33,576 nucleotides of DNA, taken from Clostridiaceae bacterium. GTDB lineage: Bacteria > Bacillota > Clostridia > Acetivibrionales > DUMC01. A program made the translations under genes and the position numbers. Shown here one piece after another: positions 22,168 to 30,658 of the stretch. Below the pieces are notes generated by a model that saw only the letters and a program-made list of their open reading frames with translations, did no database searches and was not told the origin of the DNA. The stretch lies in assembly GCA_012840075.1 (NCBI GenBank), contig DUMC01000190.1, forward strand, positions 1 to 33,576, read 5' to 3'. Positions within the stretch are counted from its first letter, which is position 1; every line of letters starts with the position of its first letter.

Positions 22168-22400
22168 TATGAATAGAAACTGCAACTATACGAAAATAGA
22201 AACTGACTACTACACAAAAAGCAGAATACACAATCATCATCCAAAAAGTCGAACAACCATTCAAAGGTAAAAATCACCATCCAAAAAGTAAAAAGCACCT
22301 TCAGAAATGAAAAGAGAATTGAAAATAGTTGAAAAAGAATTGAGCAATAATTAAATTAAGAAAATCAATAATTAAGAAAATAATTCCAAGCAATTTAATC

Positions 22401-22460
22401 TTAACCAAAAAGAATGTAAAAGAATTGAAAATAAAATTTCCAAATTGCAATAATATACAT
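22401..22460 (-). CDS. Possible 19-residue hydrophobic peptide with strong SD
   Basis: AAGGAGG (22476-22470) lies nine bases before an ATG opening MYIIAIWKFYFQFFYILFG then TAA. The SD sits in a small hairpin (GAGAT-TCC / GGA-ATCTC). The peptide is almost wholly hydrophobic and aromatic, as small membrane peptides and type I toxins are, but AT-rich DNA gives such frames by chance. An overlapping 83-codon frame (22301-22552) has no SD. Nothing else is recognisable in the 552-base gap between mgsA and spoIVFA except short A-rich repeats. Confidence 0.25.
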   Translation of the reverse strand: MYIIAIWKFYFQFFYILFG

Positions 22461-22592
22461 CCGAGATGTCCTCCTTGGATATCTCTTATCACCACGGATA
22501 TACCTGCAAACCCTAATGACTTAAGATTGCCTTTATCGTTATTTATCATCAATATTAAAATTGCTTTACTATTTACTAATTATTTTATTTCA

Positions 22593-22991
22593 TTATTTGT
22601 TAATGAGATTTCTCCAATCCAGGTCTCCGCGTTCAAGACCTTTAATCAAAATCTCGGCTGTTGCAATATTAGTAGCTATTGGAATATTGTGTATATCACA
22701 AAGCCTGACTATTGAGTTTACATCAGGTTCATACTCCTGTGATGAGAACGGATCGCGGAAAAATATTACCATATCTATTTCATTGCACGCTATCCTTGCA
22801 CCTATTTGTTGAGCTCCTCCCATTGGTCCCGGAAAAAATTTGTGGACATTCAAGTTAGTAGCTTCACTAATAAGTGCACCGGTTGTTCCCGTTGCATATA
22901 GTGTATGATTTTGAAATATTGACTTGTATGCTATGCAAAAATCCACCATTAATTCTTTCTTTTTATCATGAGCTATTAATGCAATATTCAT
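22593..22991 (-). CDS. mgsA: Methylglyoxal synthase
   Basis: Converts dihydroxyacetone phosphate to methylglyoxal and phosphate, a cytosolic glycolytic bypass. 132 residues, the usual short form. Visible motifs: [10 protein letters not shown] at the N-terminus; the phosphate-binding LYATGTTG; the [15 protein letters not shown] block; [10 protein letters not shown] with the catalytic-region Asp; and the final domain [18 protein letters not shown] is close to the ATG. It sits 36 bases after minE. The mgsA position next to minCDE recurs in clostridia, and the functional link to division is unclear. Confidence 0.95.
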   Translation of the reverse strand: MNIALIAHDKKKELMVDFCIAYKSIFQNHTLYATGTTGALISEATNLNVHKFFPGPMGGAQQIGARIACNEIDMVIFFRDPFSSQEYEPDVNSIVRLCDIHNIPIATNIATAEILIKGLERGDLDWRNLINK

Positions 22992-23027
22992 AGTTCTATC
23001 ACCAATTAAAAATTTTCAACCTCCTGC

Positions 23028-23312
23028 CTATTTCGTTTTTGTTTTTACATTTTTGATAGGTATATTAGCAATGAGTGCAGGTACGATACCCTGCCCGTCC
23101 TCACTCTGGGTTCTGGTCAACTGTATCTCAAGCTCGCTTTCATCAATTTCTATATAATTAGTTATAACCTTTATTATCTCGCTTTTAATCATTTCCAGAA
23201 ATTGAGGAGATACGTTAGCCCTATCATGAATAAGCACCAACTTCAGGCGGTCCTTGGCTACTTCTTTTGATGGTTTCGTTTTTCCAAAAAAATTCATAAT
23301 ACTCTGTAACAT
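23028..23312 (-). CDS. minE: Cell division topological specificity factor MinE
   Basis: Stimulates MinD ATPase and drives Min pole-to-pole oscillation, so that MinC inhibition is lowest at mid-cell. 94 residues: an N-terminal membrane/MinD-binding part (MLQSIMNFFGKTKPSKEVAK), the DRLKLVLIHDRANVSPQFLE contact helix/strand, then the dimerisation domain ending VPALIANIPIKN. SD AGGAG is seven bases from the ATG. Directly after minD (18 bases). Presence of MinE, not DivIVA, as the neighbour implies an oscillating system of the kind found in some clostridia. Confidence 0.95.
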   Translation of the reverse strand: MLQSIMNFFGKTKPSKEVAKDRLKLVLIHDRANVSPQFLEMIKSEIIKVITNYIEIDESELEIQLTRTQSEDGQGIVPALIANIPIKNVKTKTK

Positions 23313-23330
23313 ATTATTTCTCCTTATCGG

Positions 23331-24131
23331 CTAGTTTTTTATTCCTAAAAATTTTTTAAGTTTAAGCATGAATCCTTCATCATGTCCTTCCAGGTCCAAT
23401 AAAGGCACGTCTTCTCCCAATATTCTCCGGGCTATATTATTGTAAGCTTGTCCGGCCAGCGATTTCCCGTCTGTTATTACAGGTTCCCCCCTGTTAGTTG
23501 AAATAACAATTTTCTCATCATCCGGGACAATTCCTATTATGTCAACAGCTAAAATATCCTTAACATCTTCAATACTCATCATTTCGCCTCGTCTGACCAT
23601 ATCGTTTCTAATTCTGTTGATTAACAATCTGGGATTTCTCAATTCTTTGGCCTCCAATAATCCGATCACCCTATCTGCATCTCTTACTGCAGAAACTTCC
23701 GGAGTAGTAACTACAATAGCTCTGTCAGCAGCAACTACAGCATTATTAAAACCTTGCTCAATTCCTGCAGGACAATCAATTAAAACAAAATCGAACTCTT
23801 TTCTCAAATCATTACATAGCTTAATCATTTGTTCAGGTTTTACTGCTGTTTTATCCCTGGTTTGAGCAGCAGGTAAAAGATATAGTCCATCAAATCTCTT
23901 ATCTTTTACAAGGGCATTCCTCAGCTTGCATCTTCCTTCAACCACATCAACCAAGTCAAAAACAATCCTGTTTTCTAAGCCTAAAACAAGATCCAGATTT
24001 CTCAAACCGATATCCGCATCAACTAATGCAACTTTCTTATTACGCATTGCAAGACCTACACCGACATTAGCCGTAGTAGTCGTTTTCCCAACTCCGCCTT
24101 TTCCCGAAGTTATAACAATTACTTCTCCCAT
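23331..24131 (-). CDS. minD: Septum site-determining ATPase MinD
   Basis: ParA-family ATPase that binds the membrane as an ATP dimer and recruits MinC. 266 residues with deviant Walker A GKGGVGKTTTTANVG (10-24), switch I region DADIGLRNLDLVLG, Walker B-like FVLIDCPAGIE, and a C-terminal amphipathic membrane-targeting helix (FMLKLKKFLGIKN). SD GGGGG upstream of the ATG. Part of the minC-minD-minE run; the 105-base gap to minC shows no terminator. Confidence 0.97.
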   Translation of the reverse strand: MGEVIVITSGKGGVGKTTTTANVGVGLAMRNKKVALVDADIGLRNLDLVLGLENRIVFDLVDVVEGRCKLRNALVKDKRFDGLYLLPAAQTRDKTAVKPEQMIKLCNDLRKEFDFVLIDCPAGIEQGFNNAVVAADRAIVVTTPEVSAVRDADRVIGLLEAKELRNPRLLINRIRNDMVRRGEMMSIEDVKDILAVDIIGIVPDDEKIVISTNRGEPVITDGKSLAGQAYNNIARRILGEDVPLLDLEGHDEGFMLKLKKFLGIKN

Positions 24132-24236
24132 AAAAAATTACCCCCTAAATATGTATCTGTCTGAAAAAACTATATATCTATTTTAAAGAAATGTCAATTA
24201 ATACGTTATTATATTACCGGCTGCTCTCCCGGAAAA

Positions 24237-24959
24237 CTATTTCTGCGGCAAAAAACTTTCTATAAATATCATATTGTCTTTAACAAAAGCAATTTCAGGT
24301 ACTGAAGGGCTTTCATACTTCTGCTCGTCGGGAGGGCGGGTTATTATATTTGCTATTCTCAACTGGACAGGCTGCAAGCTTAATGATGCAACAATAGCTT
24401 TATCATTACCGTACATTCCTGCATGTACAGTCCCTCTTAACCATCCCATCACAATTATATTTCCGCCGGCTTGAATCTCTGCCCCCGGATTTACGTCACC
24501 CAAAATAACAATGTTACCGTCATAACTTATTAGTTGCCCTGAACGAACAGTTCCTCTGTAAAATTTAGTTATTCCTTCTTCTTCCCTGCTATGTAAAATG
24601 GATTTAATGTCGTTGCTATATGTCTCTTTCCTCATGTCATACTTAATGAAGCCATTTTCCTTAATCGTGTTTTCTTCTTTTATATCGGTATTAAAACCCA
24701 AATTATTAGTCTCTTCTTCAAAACTGCTAATAGTTGTCTCAGTTTTTTGAGTCATTAATTCGCATATGATTTTTATTTCTTCTTCCGATAACTTTCGCCC
24801 ACGATATTTTACTCCAAGGGAAGCACCTTTAAAAAAATTGCCTGCTGAAATCAGTTTCTTATTAATCTCATTATATATTTCATCAAACTCCAGCTCTTTG
24901 TTCATTATTATGATCAAGCCATCCTTTGTTGCCTTAAAAATCACCCCATTGTCTGACAT
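24237..24959 (-). CDS. minC: Septum site-determining protein MinC
   Basis: Inhibitor of FtsZ assembly away from mid-cell. 240 residues: N-terminal FtsZ-interacting domain (about 1-100), a short linker, and the C-terminal beta-helix with FYRGTVRSGQLISYDGN, IVILGDVNPGAEIQAGGNI and VMGWLRGTVHAG, then PVQLRIANIITRPP, the MinD-binding face. It follows mreD directly, with a 74-base gap; the pbp2 gene often found between them is absent. A G5 tract 13-17 bases before the ATG is a weak SD. Confidence 0.94.
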   Translation of the reverse strand: MSDNGVIFKATKDGLIIIMNKELEFDEIYNEINKKLISAGNFFKGASLGVKYRGRKLSEEEIKIICELMTQKTETTISSFEEETNNLGFNTDIKEENTIKENGFIKYDMRKETYSNDIKSILHSREEEGITKFYRGTVRSGQLISYDGNIVILGDVNPGAEIQAGGNIIVMGWLRGTVHAGMYGNDKAIVASLSLQPVQLRIANIITRPPDEQKYESPSVPEIAFVKDNMIFIESFLPQK

Positions 24960-25033
24960 TTCTTAAAAAACCCCCATGCTTTTTTATATGATGAAAAACT
25001 TGACTTATAACGACAATAACAAGATTAAATTAT

Positions 25034-25552
25034 CTATATAAAATTAAATTTTCTGTATATTTTAACTACAAGCATATGAATTATCACGGATAAACCGGTA
25101 TTGTACAAAGCTTCTACAAGAAGAATCTCTTTAAATATGTAAAGTATGTCATCTATTTGCTGGCCTAATTTGCTAATGAGATAAACTCCCAGCTCATAAA
25201 AGAAAGTTAAAAAAAAGGTAAAAAATACGGCAACTATTACACTTTCTTTCTGAACCCTTCTGTTAGCCATGCCTGCAATAATTCCGGTGTACATCCCTAA
25301 CAGAGCATAAAAACCTAAATATTTTCCTGCAAGTATGTCATAAACCAACCCCGCAAATAAGCCTACTACGCCACCTCCTACACTGCCCTCCAATATGGAG
25401 GCACAAATAACATATACCAATATGATATTGGGCTTCACATTTCTAATTTCAATATAGTTAACAAGCGTAGTCTGCAGCAGCATTATAACTACGATACTTA
25501 CTGTATTTACTAAGAATTTATATCTTAGAACTCCTTTTCTTTTAGCTATCAT
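25034..25552 (-). CDS. mreD: Rod shape-determining protein MreD
   Basis: Integral membrane component of the elongation complex. 172 residues with four to five predicted membrane helices: VNTVSIVVIMLLQTTLVNYI, NIILVYVICASILEGSVGG, GVVGLFAGLVYDILAGKYLG, IVAVFFTFFLTFFYELGVYL and the C-terminal segment. The PNIILV...G-x2-GLFAGLVYD pattern is typical of MreD. Its ATG overlaps the end of mreC by 11 bases, so translation is probably coupled. Confidence 0.93.
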   Translation of the reverse strand: MIAKRKGVLRYKFLVNTVSIVVIMLLQTTLVNYIEIRNVKPNIILVYVICASILEGSVGGGVVGLFAGLVYDILAGKYLGFYALLGMYTGIIAGMANRRVQKESVIVAVFFTFFLTFFYELGVYLISKLGQQIDDILYIFKEILLVEALYNTGLSVIIHMLVVKIYRKFNFI

Positions 25553-26390
25553 TTTTTCTTTTTAGTACAAATACCTCCTGAAGCCCCTTAAAATCTACCT
25601 CGGGTTGAATTATAGCATTTCTTTCCAATTCATTATTTGATTCCCTTATCTCTTTTACTCTTCCTATAATAATGCCTTTCGGGTACACGCCTCCTAAACC
25701 GGAAGTTTCAATTACATCGCCAACCGCTACATCTACATTTATTGTTATGTAATTGATGCTGCACAAACCTTCTTCTTTCAATAACAAATCTCCTCTAACT
25801 ATAACATGGCCTCCGCCGCTCTTTACTACCCAGCCGCTTACCGTACTGTTTTCATCTATTATAGACATCACTTTTGATGAATTGTTATCGACGCTTATAA
25901 TCCTTCCTACAAGTCCGTTTGTGCTTGAAACCACTGGATAGTCTACTTCAACACCGTCTCTTGAACCGATATCAATTTTAAAAACATAAAACCAATTTCC
26001 GGGCTCTTTGGCAATTACGTTAGCTCCGATAACTTCATAATCCTCAAATTTGTCTTTTAAATTCAGCGCTTGCTTTAATTCTTCAATCTTGTCTTTATAA
26101 CTTTTTAGTTCCCTATTTTCTTTTTCAAGTTCGTTTATTTTAATCTTTAAAATTTCATTTTCTTCTTTCAGGTTCTTTATTTCCTTAAATAAAGTAAAAA
26201 AATCTTCAACTCTTTGTCCTGCATTAGTTAAAAACTCTTGTATCGGGGAAAGAGGAACACTTATAACATTCCTAATTCCCGTAAAACTATCTGCTTTGTT
26301 CATTGAAATTCTTATTACTACAATCAGAACTACAGTTGCCAAAATCAGGTTAAAATATTTATTTTTTAAAAAGCTCAATAAGCGATTCAA
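25542..26390 (-). CDS. mreC: Rod shape-determining protein MreC
   Basis: Bitopic scaffold linking MreB with the wall-synthesis enzymes. 282 residues: short cytoplasmic N-terminus, membrane segment (about 14-30), coiled coil (about 64-112) rich in Glu/Lys, then the beta-domain pair with VIGANVIAKEPGNWFYVFKI, DIGSRDGVEVDYPVVSSTNG and LVGRIISVDNNSSKVMSIID. Start: TTG at 26390 with GGAG nine bases upstream. Separated from mreB by 242 unusually AT-rich bases, although on the same strand. Confidence 0.94.
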   Translation of the reverse strand: MNRLLSFLKNKYFNLILATVVLIVVIRISMNKADSFTGIRNVISVPLSPIQEFLTNAGQRVEDFFTLFKEIKNLKEENEILKIKINELEKENRELKSYKDKIEELKQALNLKDKFEDYEVIGANVIAKEPGNWFYVFKIDIGSRDGVEVDYPVVSSTNGLVGRIISVDNNSSKVMSIIDENSTVSGWVVKSGGGHVIVRGDLLLKEEGLCSINYITINVDVAVGDVIETSGLGGVYPKGIIIGRVKEIRESNNELERNAIIQPEVDFKGLQEVFVLKRKNDS

Positions 26391-26632
26391 GGCTTATTTC
26401 TCCATTTCACTTTAAATCAACACAAAATTTCTAAAACTCTTACAAATTTTCGTTTTAATTTTCCACTCATACAAACCTTCATTTATTAAATAATTAAAAA
26501 TTTATTTAAACTTCATTTATTTGAATTATTTAACTTCATTTATTTAAACCTTCATCTATTTATTAAATTATTTAAGTATTTAAACCTTTATTTATTTACT
26601 TAATCTATCTCTTTTTTAATTTATATCTTTAT
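26391..26632. repeat. Low-complexity TTCATTTATTTAAA repeats between mreB and mreC
   Basis: The gap is made of variants of TTCATTTATTTAAA and TATTTAAA, recurring about every 20-30 bases (CTTCATTTATTTGAATT, CTTCATTTATTTAAACC, CTTCATCTATTTATT, CTTTATTTATTTACTT). No terminator with a clear stem, and no gene. Confidence 0.6.
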
Positions 26633-27655
26633 CTATTTAAACTTCCTTTGTGATATTAAAACTTTTTTCAAAGTTTCAATATCTTCTAAAACTTTAGCTG
26701 TGCCTAAAGCTACACAATCAAGGGGATTCTCGGCAACATAAACCGGCATCCCGGTTTCTTCCATAATTAATTTGTCGAGACCGTTTAGCAAAGCTCCCCC
26801 GCCTGTAAGCATAATTCCTCTGTCTACAATATCGGAAGCAAGTTCTGGAGGGGTTCTTTCCAATGTATATTTAATCGCATCTACAATTGCACCTATTGGG
26901 TCTTTCAGTGCCTCCATTATTTCGGTAGAAGTAATCTCGATATTTTTAGGAAGACCGGTTATCAGGTCTCTTCCTCTGATTGTCATGGATTGCTCAGATA
27001 GCTTCGGATATGCAGAGCCTATTGTAATTTTGATTTCCTCTGCCGTCCTCTCTCCTATCATTAAATTATATTCTTTTTTAATATAATTAACAATACTTTC
27101 ATCAAAATCATCCCCTGCAATCCTTAAAGACCGGCTTGTAACAATACCTCCCAGTGAAATTACAGCTACCTCGCTGGTACCTCCCCCAATATCCACAACC
27201 ATACTTCCCACAGGTTCATCTACCGGCAGGTTTGCACCTATTGCAGCCGCCATCGGTTCTTCAATAAGCCCCACTTCTCTTGCCCCTGCTTGGTATGTAG
27301 CATCCTCCACTGCTCTCTTTTCTACTTCTGTAACACCTGAAGGTACGCAAATAATAACTCTGGGTTTTGATATTATACTTGAAGAAGTAGCTTTCTTTAT
27401 AAAATATTTCAACATGCTAAGAGTAATATCATAGTCAGCAATAACCCCATCTTTCATTGGCCTAATGGCTATGATATCACCTGGAGTTCTTCCTATCATC
27501 TCCTTTGCAGCATCACCAACTGCGATTATTGCATTTGTCTTTTTATTTATGGCAACAACTGAAGGTTCCCTTATCACTATTCCTTTTCCTTTTACATGAA
27601 CCAATGTGTTTGCCGTCCCTAAATCAATTCCTATATCCTTTCCAAACCAACCCAT
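26633..27655 (-). CDS. mreB: Rod shape-determining actin homologue MreB
   Basis: Bacterial actin that directs side-wall synthesis. 340 residues, standard length. ATPase motifs: phosphate 1 [19 protein letters not shown] (7-25), connecting and phosphate 2 [18 protein letters not shown], adenosine motif [16 protein letters not shown], plus [13 protein letters not shown] and [18 protein letters not shown] lies 9-10 bases before the ATG. 43 bases after radC. Mbl, the paralogue, cannot be strictly excluded, but its position ahead of mreCD supports MreB. Confidence 0.97.
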   Translation of the reverse strand: MGWFGKDIGIDLGTANTLVHVKGKGIVIREPSVVAINKKTNAIIAVGDAAKEMIGRTPGDIIAIRPMKDGVIADYDITLSMLKYFIKKATSSSIISKPRVIICVPSGVTEVEKRAVEDATYQAGAREVGLIEEPMAAAIGANLPVDEPVGSMVVDIGGGTSEVAVISLGGIVTSRSLRIAGDDFDESIVNYIKKEYNLMIGERTAEEIKITIGSAYPKLSEQSMTIRGRDLITGLPKNIEITSTEIMEALKDPIGAIVDAIKYTLERTPPELASDIVDRGIMLTGGGALLNGLDKLIMEETGMPVYVAENPLDCVALGTAKVLEDIETLKKVLISQRKFK

Positions 27656-27698
27656 TCTTTTTTCCTCCGCTTCATTACACTTAAGCCTTCATTTGTAA

Positions 27699-28397
27699 TT
27701 ATAAAATTCCTCTTTCTTTTAAACTTACATATATACCATTTCCAATTATTATATGATCTAGTACTCTTATGCCCAAAATTTCTCCTGCATTCACAAGTTT
27801 TCTTGTAGTGTTAATATCTTCTATACTAGGTTCGGGATCACCGCTAGGGTGATTATGTACAAAAATAATGGATGAGCACCCTGATTTTACAGCTTCCGAA
27901 AATACCTCACGAGGATGTACTATAGATGCATTCAAACTCCCTACTGAAACATTCGCCTGCTTTATAAGATGATTTTTCGTGTTTAATAACAAGACTTTAA
28001 ACACTTCCTTTTTCAAATGGCGCATTTCTTCCATCAGGAGTTTGCTAACGTCATTAGCTGATCTGATTGTAATCTTTCTGTTACTGCTGTATGTGGAAGC
28101 AATACGCTTCGAAAGTTCCATAACTGCTTTTATTTGTATTGCTTTTACTCTGCCAATGCCATTAATTGCTCTTAACTGCTCAAGCGAAAAATCATGTAAA
28201 GCTGCTATTCCCTTCCCTTCTTCATCCTTTGCAAGTATACGCTGGGCTAGAGCTACTGAAGTCTCATTTTTCGTTCCCGTCTTTATTATTATCGCTAAAA
28301 GCTCCGCATCTGATAACATCTCTGCCCCATATTTTTCAAGCTTCTCATATGGTCTTTCATTTAACGGAAGATCCTTTATTTTTAATCTTTCAGCCAT
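27699..28397 (-). CDS. radC: RadC/MPN (JAMM) family protein
   Basis: Despite the name its function is unproven; it carries a predicted metalloprotease-like JAMM fold. 232 residues: N-terminal helix-hairpin-helix region (LEQLRAINGIGRVKAIQIKA) and C-terminal MPN domain with the motif VHNHPSGDPEPSIEDI, which contains the HxHx7SxxD metal-binding set. First gene of the radC-mreBCD-minCDE group, a conserved arrangement in Firmicutes. A candidate promoter lies upstream, inside a 31-bp inverted repeat. Confidence 0.95.
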   Translation of the reverse strand: MAERLKIKDLPLNERPYEKLEKYGAEMLSDAELLAIIIKTGTKNETSVALAQRILAKDEEGKGIAALHDFSLEQLRAINGIGRVKAIQIKAVMELSKRIASTYSSNRKITIRSANDVSKLLMEEMRHLKKEVFKVLLLNTKNHLIKQANVSVGSLNASIVHPREVFSEAVKSGCSSIIFVHNHPSGDPEPSIEDINTTRKLVNAGEILGIRVLDHIIIGNGIYVSLKERGIL

Positions 28398-28426
28398 ATA
28401 TTTATTACCCCCGTGGTTTTTGATCG

Positions 28427-28579
28427 CAAGTTAATACAAAATAATACAAAAACCCGAGGATAATAAGTTACTTAACAGTAATATTATAAGCTTTATTACA
28501 ACTATTTATCAAGTTATAATTTTTTTACAATAATTTTGTCATAAAAAGTCGGGCCATTGTATTAAATTGTATTAACTTG
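28427..28579. repeat. 31-bp imperfect inverted repeat enclosing the radC promoter
   Basis: 28427-28457 and the reverse complement of 28549-28579 match at 26 of 31 positions. The outer 13 bases (CAAGTTAATACAA) are identical, and the inner ends are both CCCGA. The enclosed 91 bases contain the radC promoter. No target-site duplication is evident. The rest of the 244-base gap to maf is AT-rich with no gene. Confidence 0.75.
28483..28512 (-). promoter_or_regulatory. Sigma-A promoter of the radC-mreBCD-minCDE cluster
   Basis: On the minus strand TTGATA (28512-28507) and TATAAT (28488-28483) are separated by 18 bases, about 85 bases before the radC start. A small palindrome, TTACTGTTAAGTAA, follows the -10. 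Confidence 0.6.
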
Positions 28580-28641
28580 AATTATATATCATTAATGTAA
28601 ATATATGTATAATATTAGTATTAATTATACCACACATCTTA

Positions 28642-29235
28642 TTAAAATTCCTCTTTTTTACAAAATTTTTTTAACATCTTTTTTAACAAAAATATAGGAA
28701 GCCCTACTACGTTTGAATAACAACCGTTGATTCTTTCTACAAAAAGTGCTCCTTTCCCTTGTATAGCATATGCGCCGGCTTTTCCCATTGCTTCTCCTGA
28801 ATTTATATACTCCCAAATTTCATCATCATCAATATAACCAAAATAAACATCGGTTTTTTCATAATCTGCCAAATAAAATCCTGAGGCTGCGTCCACAAGG
28901 GCAACTCCCGTAATAACCTGATGGCGCCTACCACTTAGGCTTTTTAACATTTCATATGCATGTTGGGCATTCGTAGGTTTGCCGTATATTTTTCCGTCAA
29001 TAACAACTATTGTATCAGCTCCTAAAACCAATCCTTTTTTTACTCTTTCCGCCACATCTTTTGCCTTAGTTAAAGCCAAAGTTTTAGTTTTTTCATGAGG
29101 TTCTCCTTCCAGCTCAATTTTATCTTCATCAACCTTACTGGGGATTATTATAAATTTCATTCCAATCTGTTCCAACAATTCTTTTCTTCTCGGCGAAGCC
29201 GAAGCCAAAATCAACTCATTTTCTAAATAATTCAT
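28642..29235 (-). CDS. maf: Maf family nucleotide pyrophosphatase
   Basis: Hydrolyses non-canonical or pyrimidine nucleoside triphosphates; in Bacillus, overproduction affects septation. 197 residues with the hallmark ASPRRKELLEQIG (12-24), KVDED, GADTIVVIDGKIYGKP, LSGRRHQVITGVAL and GKAGAYAIQGKGA. SD AAGGAGAG seven bases before the ATG. Stands upstream of radC, the conserved position. The 244-base gap and separate radC promoter suggest it is not strictly co-transcribed with the mre genes. Confidence 0.96.
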   Translation of the reverse strand: MNYLENELILASASPRRKELLEQIGMKFIIIPSKVDEDKIELEGEPHEKTKTLALTKAKDVAERVKKGLVLGADTIVVIDGKIYGKPTNAQHAYEMLKSLSGRRHQVITGVALVDAASGFYLADYEKTDVYFGYIDDDEIWEYINSGEAMGKAGAYAIQGKGALFVERINGCYSNVVGLPIFLLKKMLKKFCKKEEF

Positions 29236-29377
29236 AGCGTCTCTCCTTAATTTAGCTAACTAAATTAATAGTACATCCGTATTTCTAAACTTATTAATAA
29301 ATTCATACCTAAATTTGCGCTGCTGAAGTGAAACATTAGATGCAGAAATCGTTTTACCATAATTTATTATGTACACA

Positions 29378-29650
29378 TCAAGTTACAAAATACAATAATA
29401 CTCCTGAAATTATACCAACTACACTTCCTAAATTGACTCTAATAGCTAAATTTAGTCCGAACCTCAGGAAATTAGTATCAATAAGGGGATTATAGTTTAG
29501 TGAAAACAGCTCTCTATAGCCGTTAACTCCGCCAAGTGCAATCCATTCCATCCCCTTAAATTGAGACAATATTTCTCCAAGAATTCCACACACAACAGCC
29601 CCCGTAAACACAAAAACGAATAGTGTCTTGAGACTTCTGTTTCTTCGCAT
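29378..29650 (-). CDS. Small membrane protein, DUF4321 family
   Basis: 90 residues: basic N-terminus, a first membrane helix (about 8-26, LFVFVFTGAVVCGILGEIL), a polar middle containing NYNPLIDTNFLRFGL, and a second membrane helix at the C-terminus (VGIISGVLLYFV). This matches the clostridial DUF4321 family, usually found beside maf and the mre genes; function unknown. AGGAGG lies eight bases before the ATG. About 140 bases upstream of maf. Confidence 0.75.
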   Translation of the reverse strand: MRRNRSLKTLFVFVFTGAVVCGILGEILSQFKGMEWIALGGVNGYRELFSLNYNPLIDTNFLRFGLNLAIRVNLGSVVGIISGVLLYFVT

Positions 29651-29927
29651 AAGAAAACCTCCTAATCCTTAGTTATTGGGACATGCACGCAAATACAATA
29701 ATAAAATCATTAACTATAAAATTATATCGTAATCTTAAAAATAAAATTAATCATGAGCTGCACCCCATTTGTATTATACTTAAATTTATTATTATTTCCA
29801 AATATCCCCCGGTTTTCGATCATTAAGAAAAAAACGGTGCATTCACTTCAATTCTCGATAAAGAGCGTTTTTGTATCAAATACACCCCCCTATAAATTTT
29901 AGACTTCTCTTTTTAACATTTTAGAAG

Positions 29928-29933
29928 TATAAT
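29928..29933 (+). promoter_or_regulatory. Candidate -10 element for mecA
   Basis: TATAAT, 51 bases before the mecA ATG, flanked by an ACTTCT/AGAAGT inverted repeat (29903-29927). The -35 position reads TTCTCT, a poor match. The rest of the 334-base gap between the divergent DUF4321 and mecA genes shows no gene. Confidence 0.35.
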
Positions 29934-29984
29934 ATAACTATAGGCGGGATGATTCCGCACAATGGGGACAAGGAGGTTGAGAGA

Positions 29985-30617
29985 ATGAAATTTGAGAGAA
30001 TAAGTGAAAATGTAATTAAAATTACTGTATCACCACGTGACCTAGCAGAAAGGAATATTGATATACAGTCCCTTACGTATAATTCTGCAGCAGCACAAGA
30101 ACTATTCTGGGAAATGATGGAACAAGCGGAAAATAAATATGGCTTTGACTTTTCAAATTCGCATATTGTCCTGGAGCCTATGGAAGATATAAGAAAAGGT
30201 TTTATAATTACGGTCACTAAAATAGATATAGATGAAGATCCCGACTTCGAATTCTTGCACAATTTCCTGGTAAACAAATTCAGGAAATCTGATTATAGAG
30301 TTAAGAAGAAAACCCGTAAGATTCTCGTACCTGCAAGAATCCTTTACTCCTTCAAATCTCTGGATGATGTTGTGGAGTTTGCAAAGATTTTAAAACCGGA
30401 ATTTGAAGGAGAGAGTTATCTCTATAAATTGAATAACACTTATTATTTATTGCTAAGAAGTTTAAAACCTTTCAATTACAACAGAGTTGAACACCTACTT
30501 AATGAATACGGAAGAAAAATATCTAATATTTCGTTCTTAGAAGGTTATCTTAACGAATATGGGGAGTTGCTGATTGAAAAGAAAGCGTTGAAAATATTGA
30601 AAACTTATTTGGGGTGA
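29985..30617 (+). CDS. mecA: Adaptor protein MecA
   Basis: Substrate adaptor that delivers proteins to the ClpC/ClpP protease. 210 residues. The N-terminal substrate-binding domain begins MKFERISENVIKITVSPRDL with AERNIDIQSL, close to the MecA consensus; the C-terminal ClpC-binding domain includes FKSLDDVVEFAKIL, SYLYKLNNTYYLLL and LNEYGELLIEKKALK. Start: ATG at 29985 with AGGAGG eight bases upstream; the in-frame start at 29949 has none. In Bacillus it targets ComK; in this organism the substrate is unknown. Convergent with lon. Confidence 0.93.
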   Translation: MKFERISENVIKITVSPRDLAERNIDIQSLTYNSAAAQELFWEMMEQAENKYGFDFSNSHIVLEPMEDIRKGFIITVTKIDIDEDPDFEFLHNFLVNKFRKSDYRVKKKTRKILVPARILYSFKSLDDVVEFAKILKPEFEGESYLYKLNNTYYLLLRSLKPFNYNRVEHLLNEYGRKISNISFLEGYLNEYGELLIEKKALKILKTYLG

Positions 30618-30623
30618 TAAGGT

Positions 30624-30656
30624 AAGGGGACACACCTCTTCGAGGAATGTCCCCTT
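30624..30656. terminator. Bidirectional terminator between mecA and lon
   Basis: AAGGGGACA (30624-30632) pairs with TGTCCCCTT (30648-30656); an inner CCTC/GAGG stem closes a 3-nt loop. It begins seven bases after the mecA stop and ends two bases before the lon stop. T-rich sequence follows on the plus strand (ATTTATTG). Confidence 0.85.
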
Positions 30657-30658
30657 AT

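Noticed and set aside
22301-22552. 83-codon minus-strand frame with a hydrophobic C-terminal half
   Set aside because: No SD at its start. The first third looks protein-like (LGFAGISVVIRDIQGGHLGC), but the rest is a product of T-rich DNA. No family recognised.
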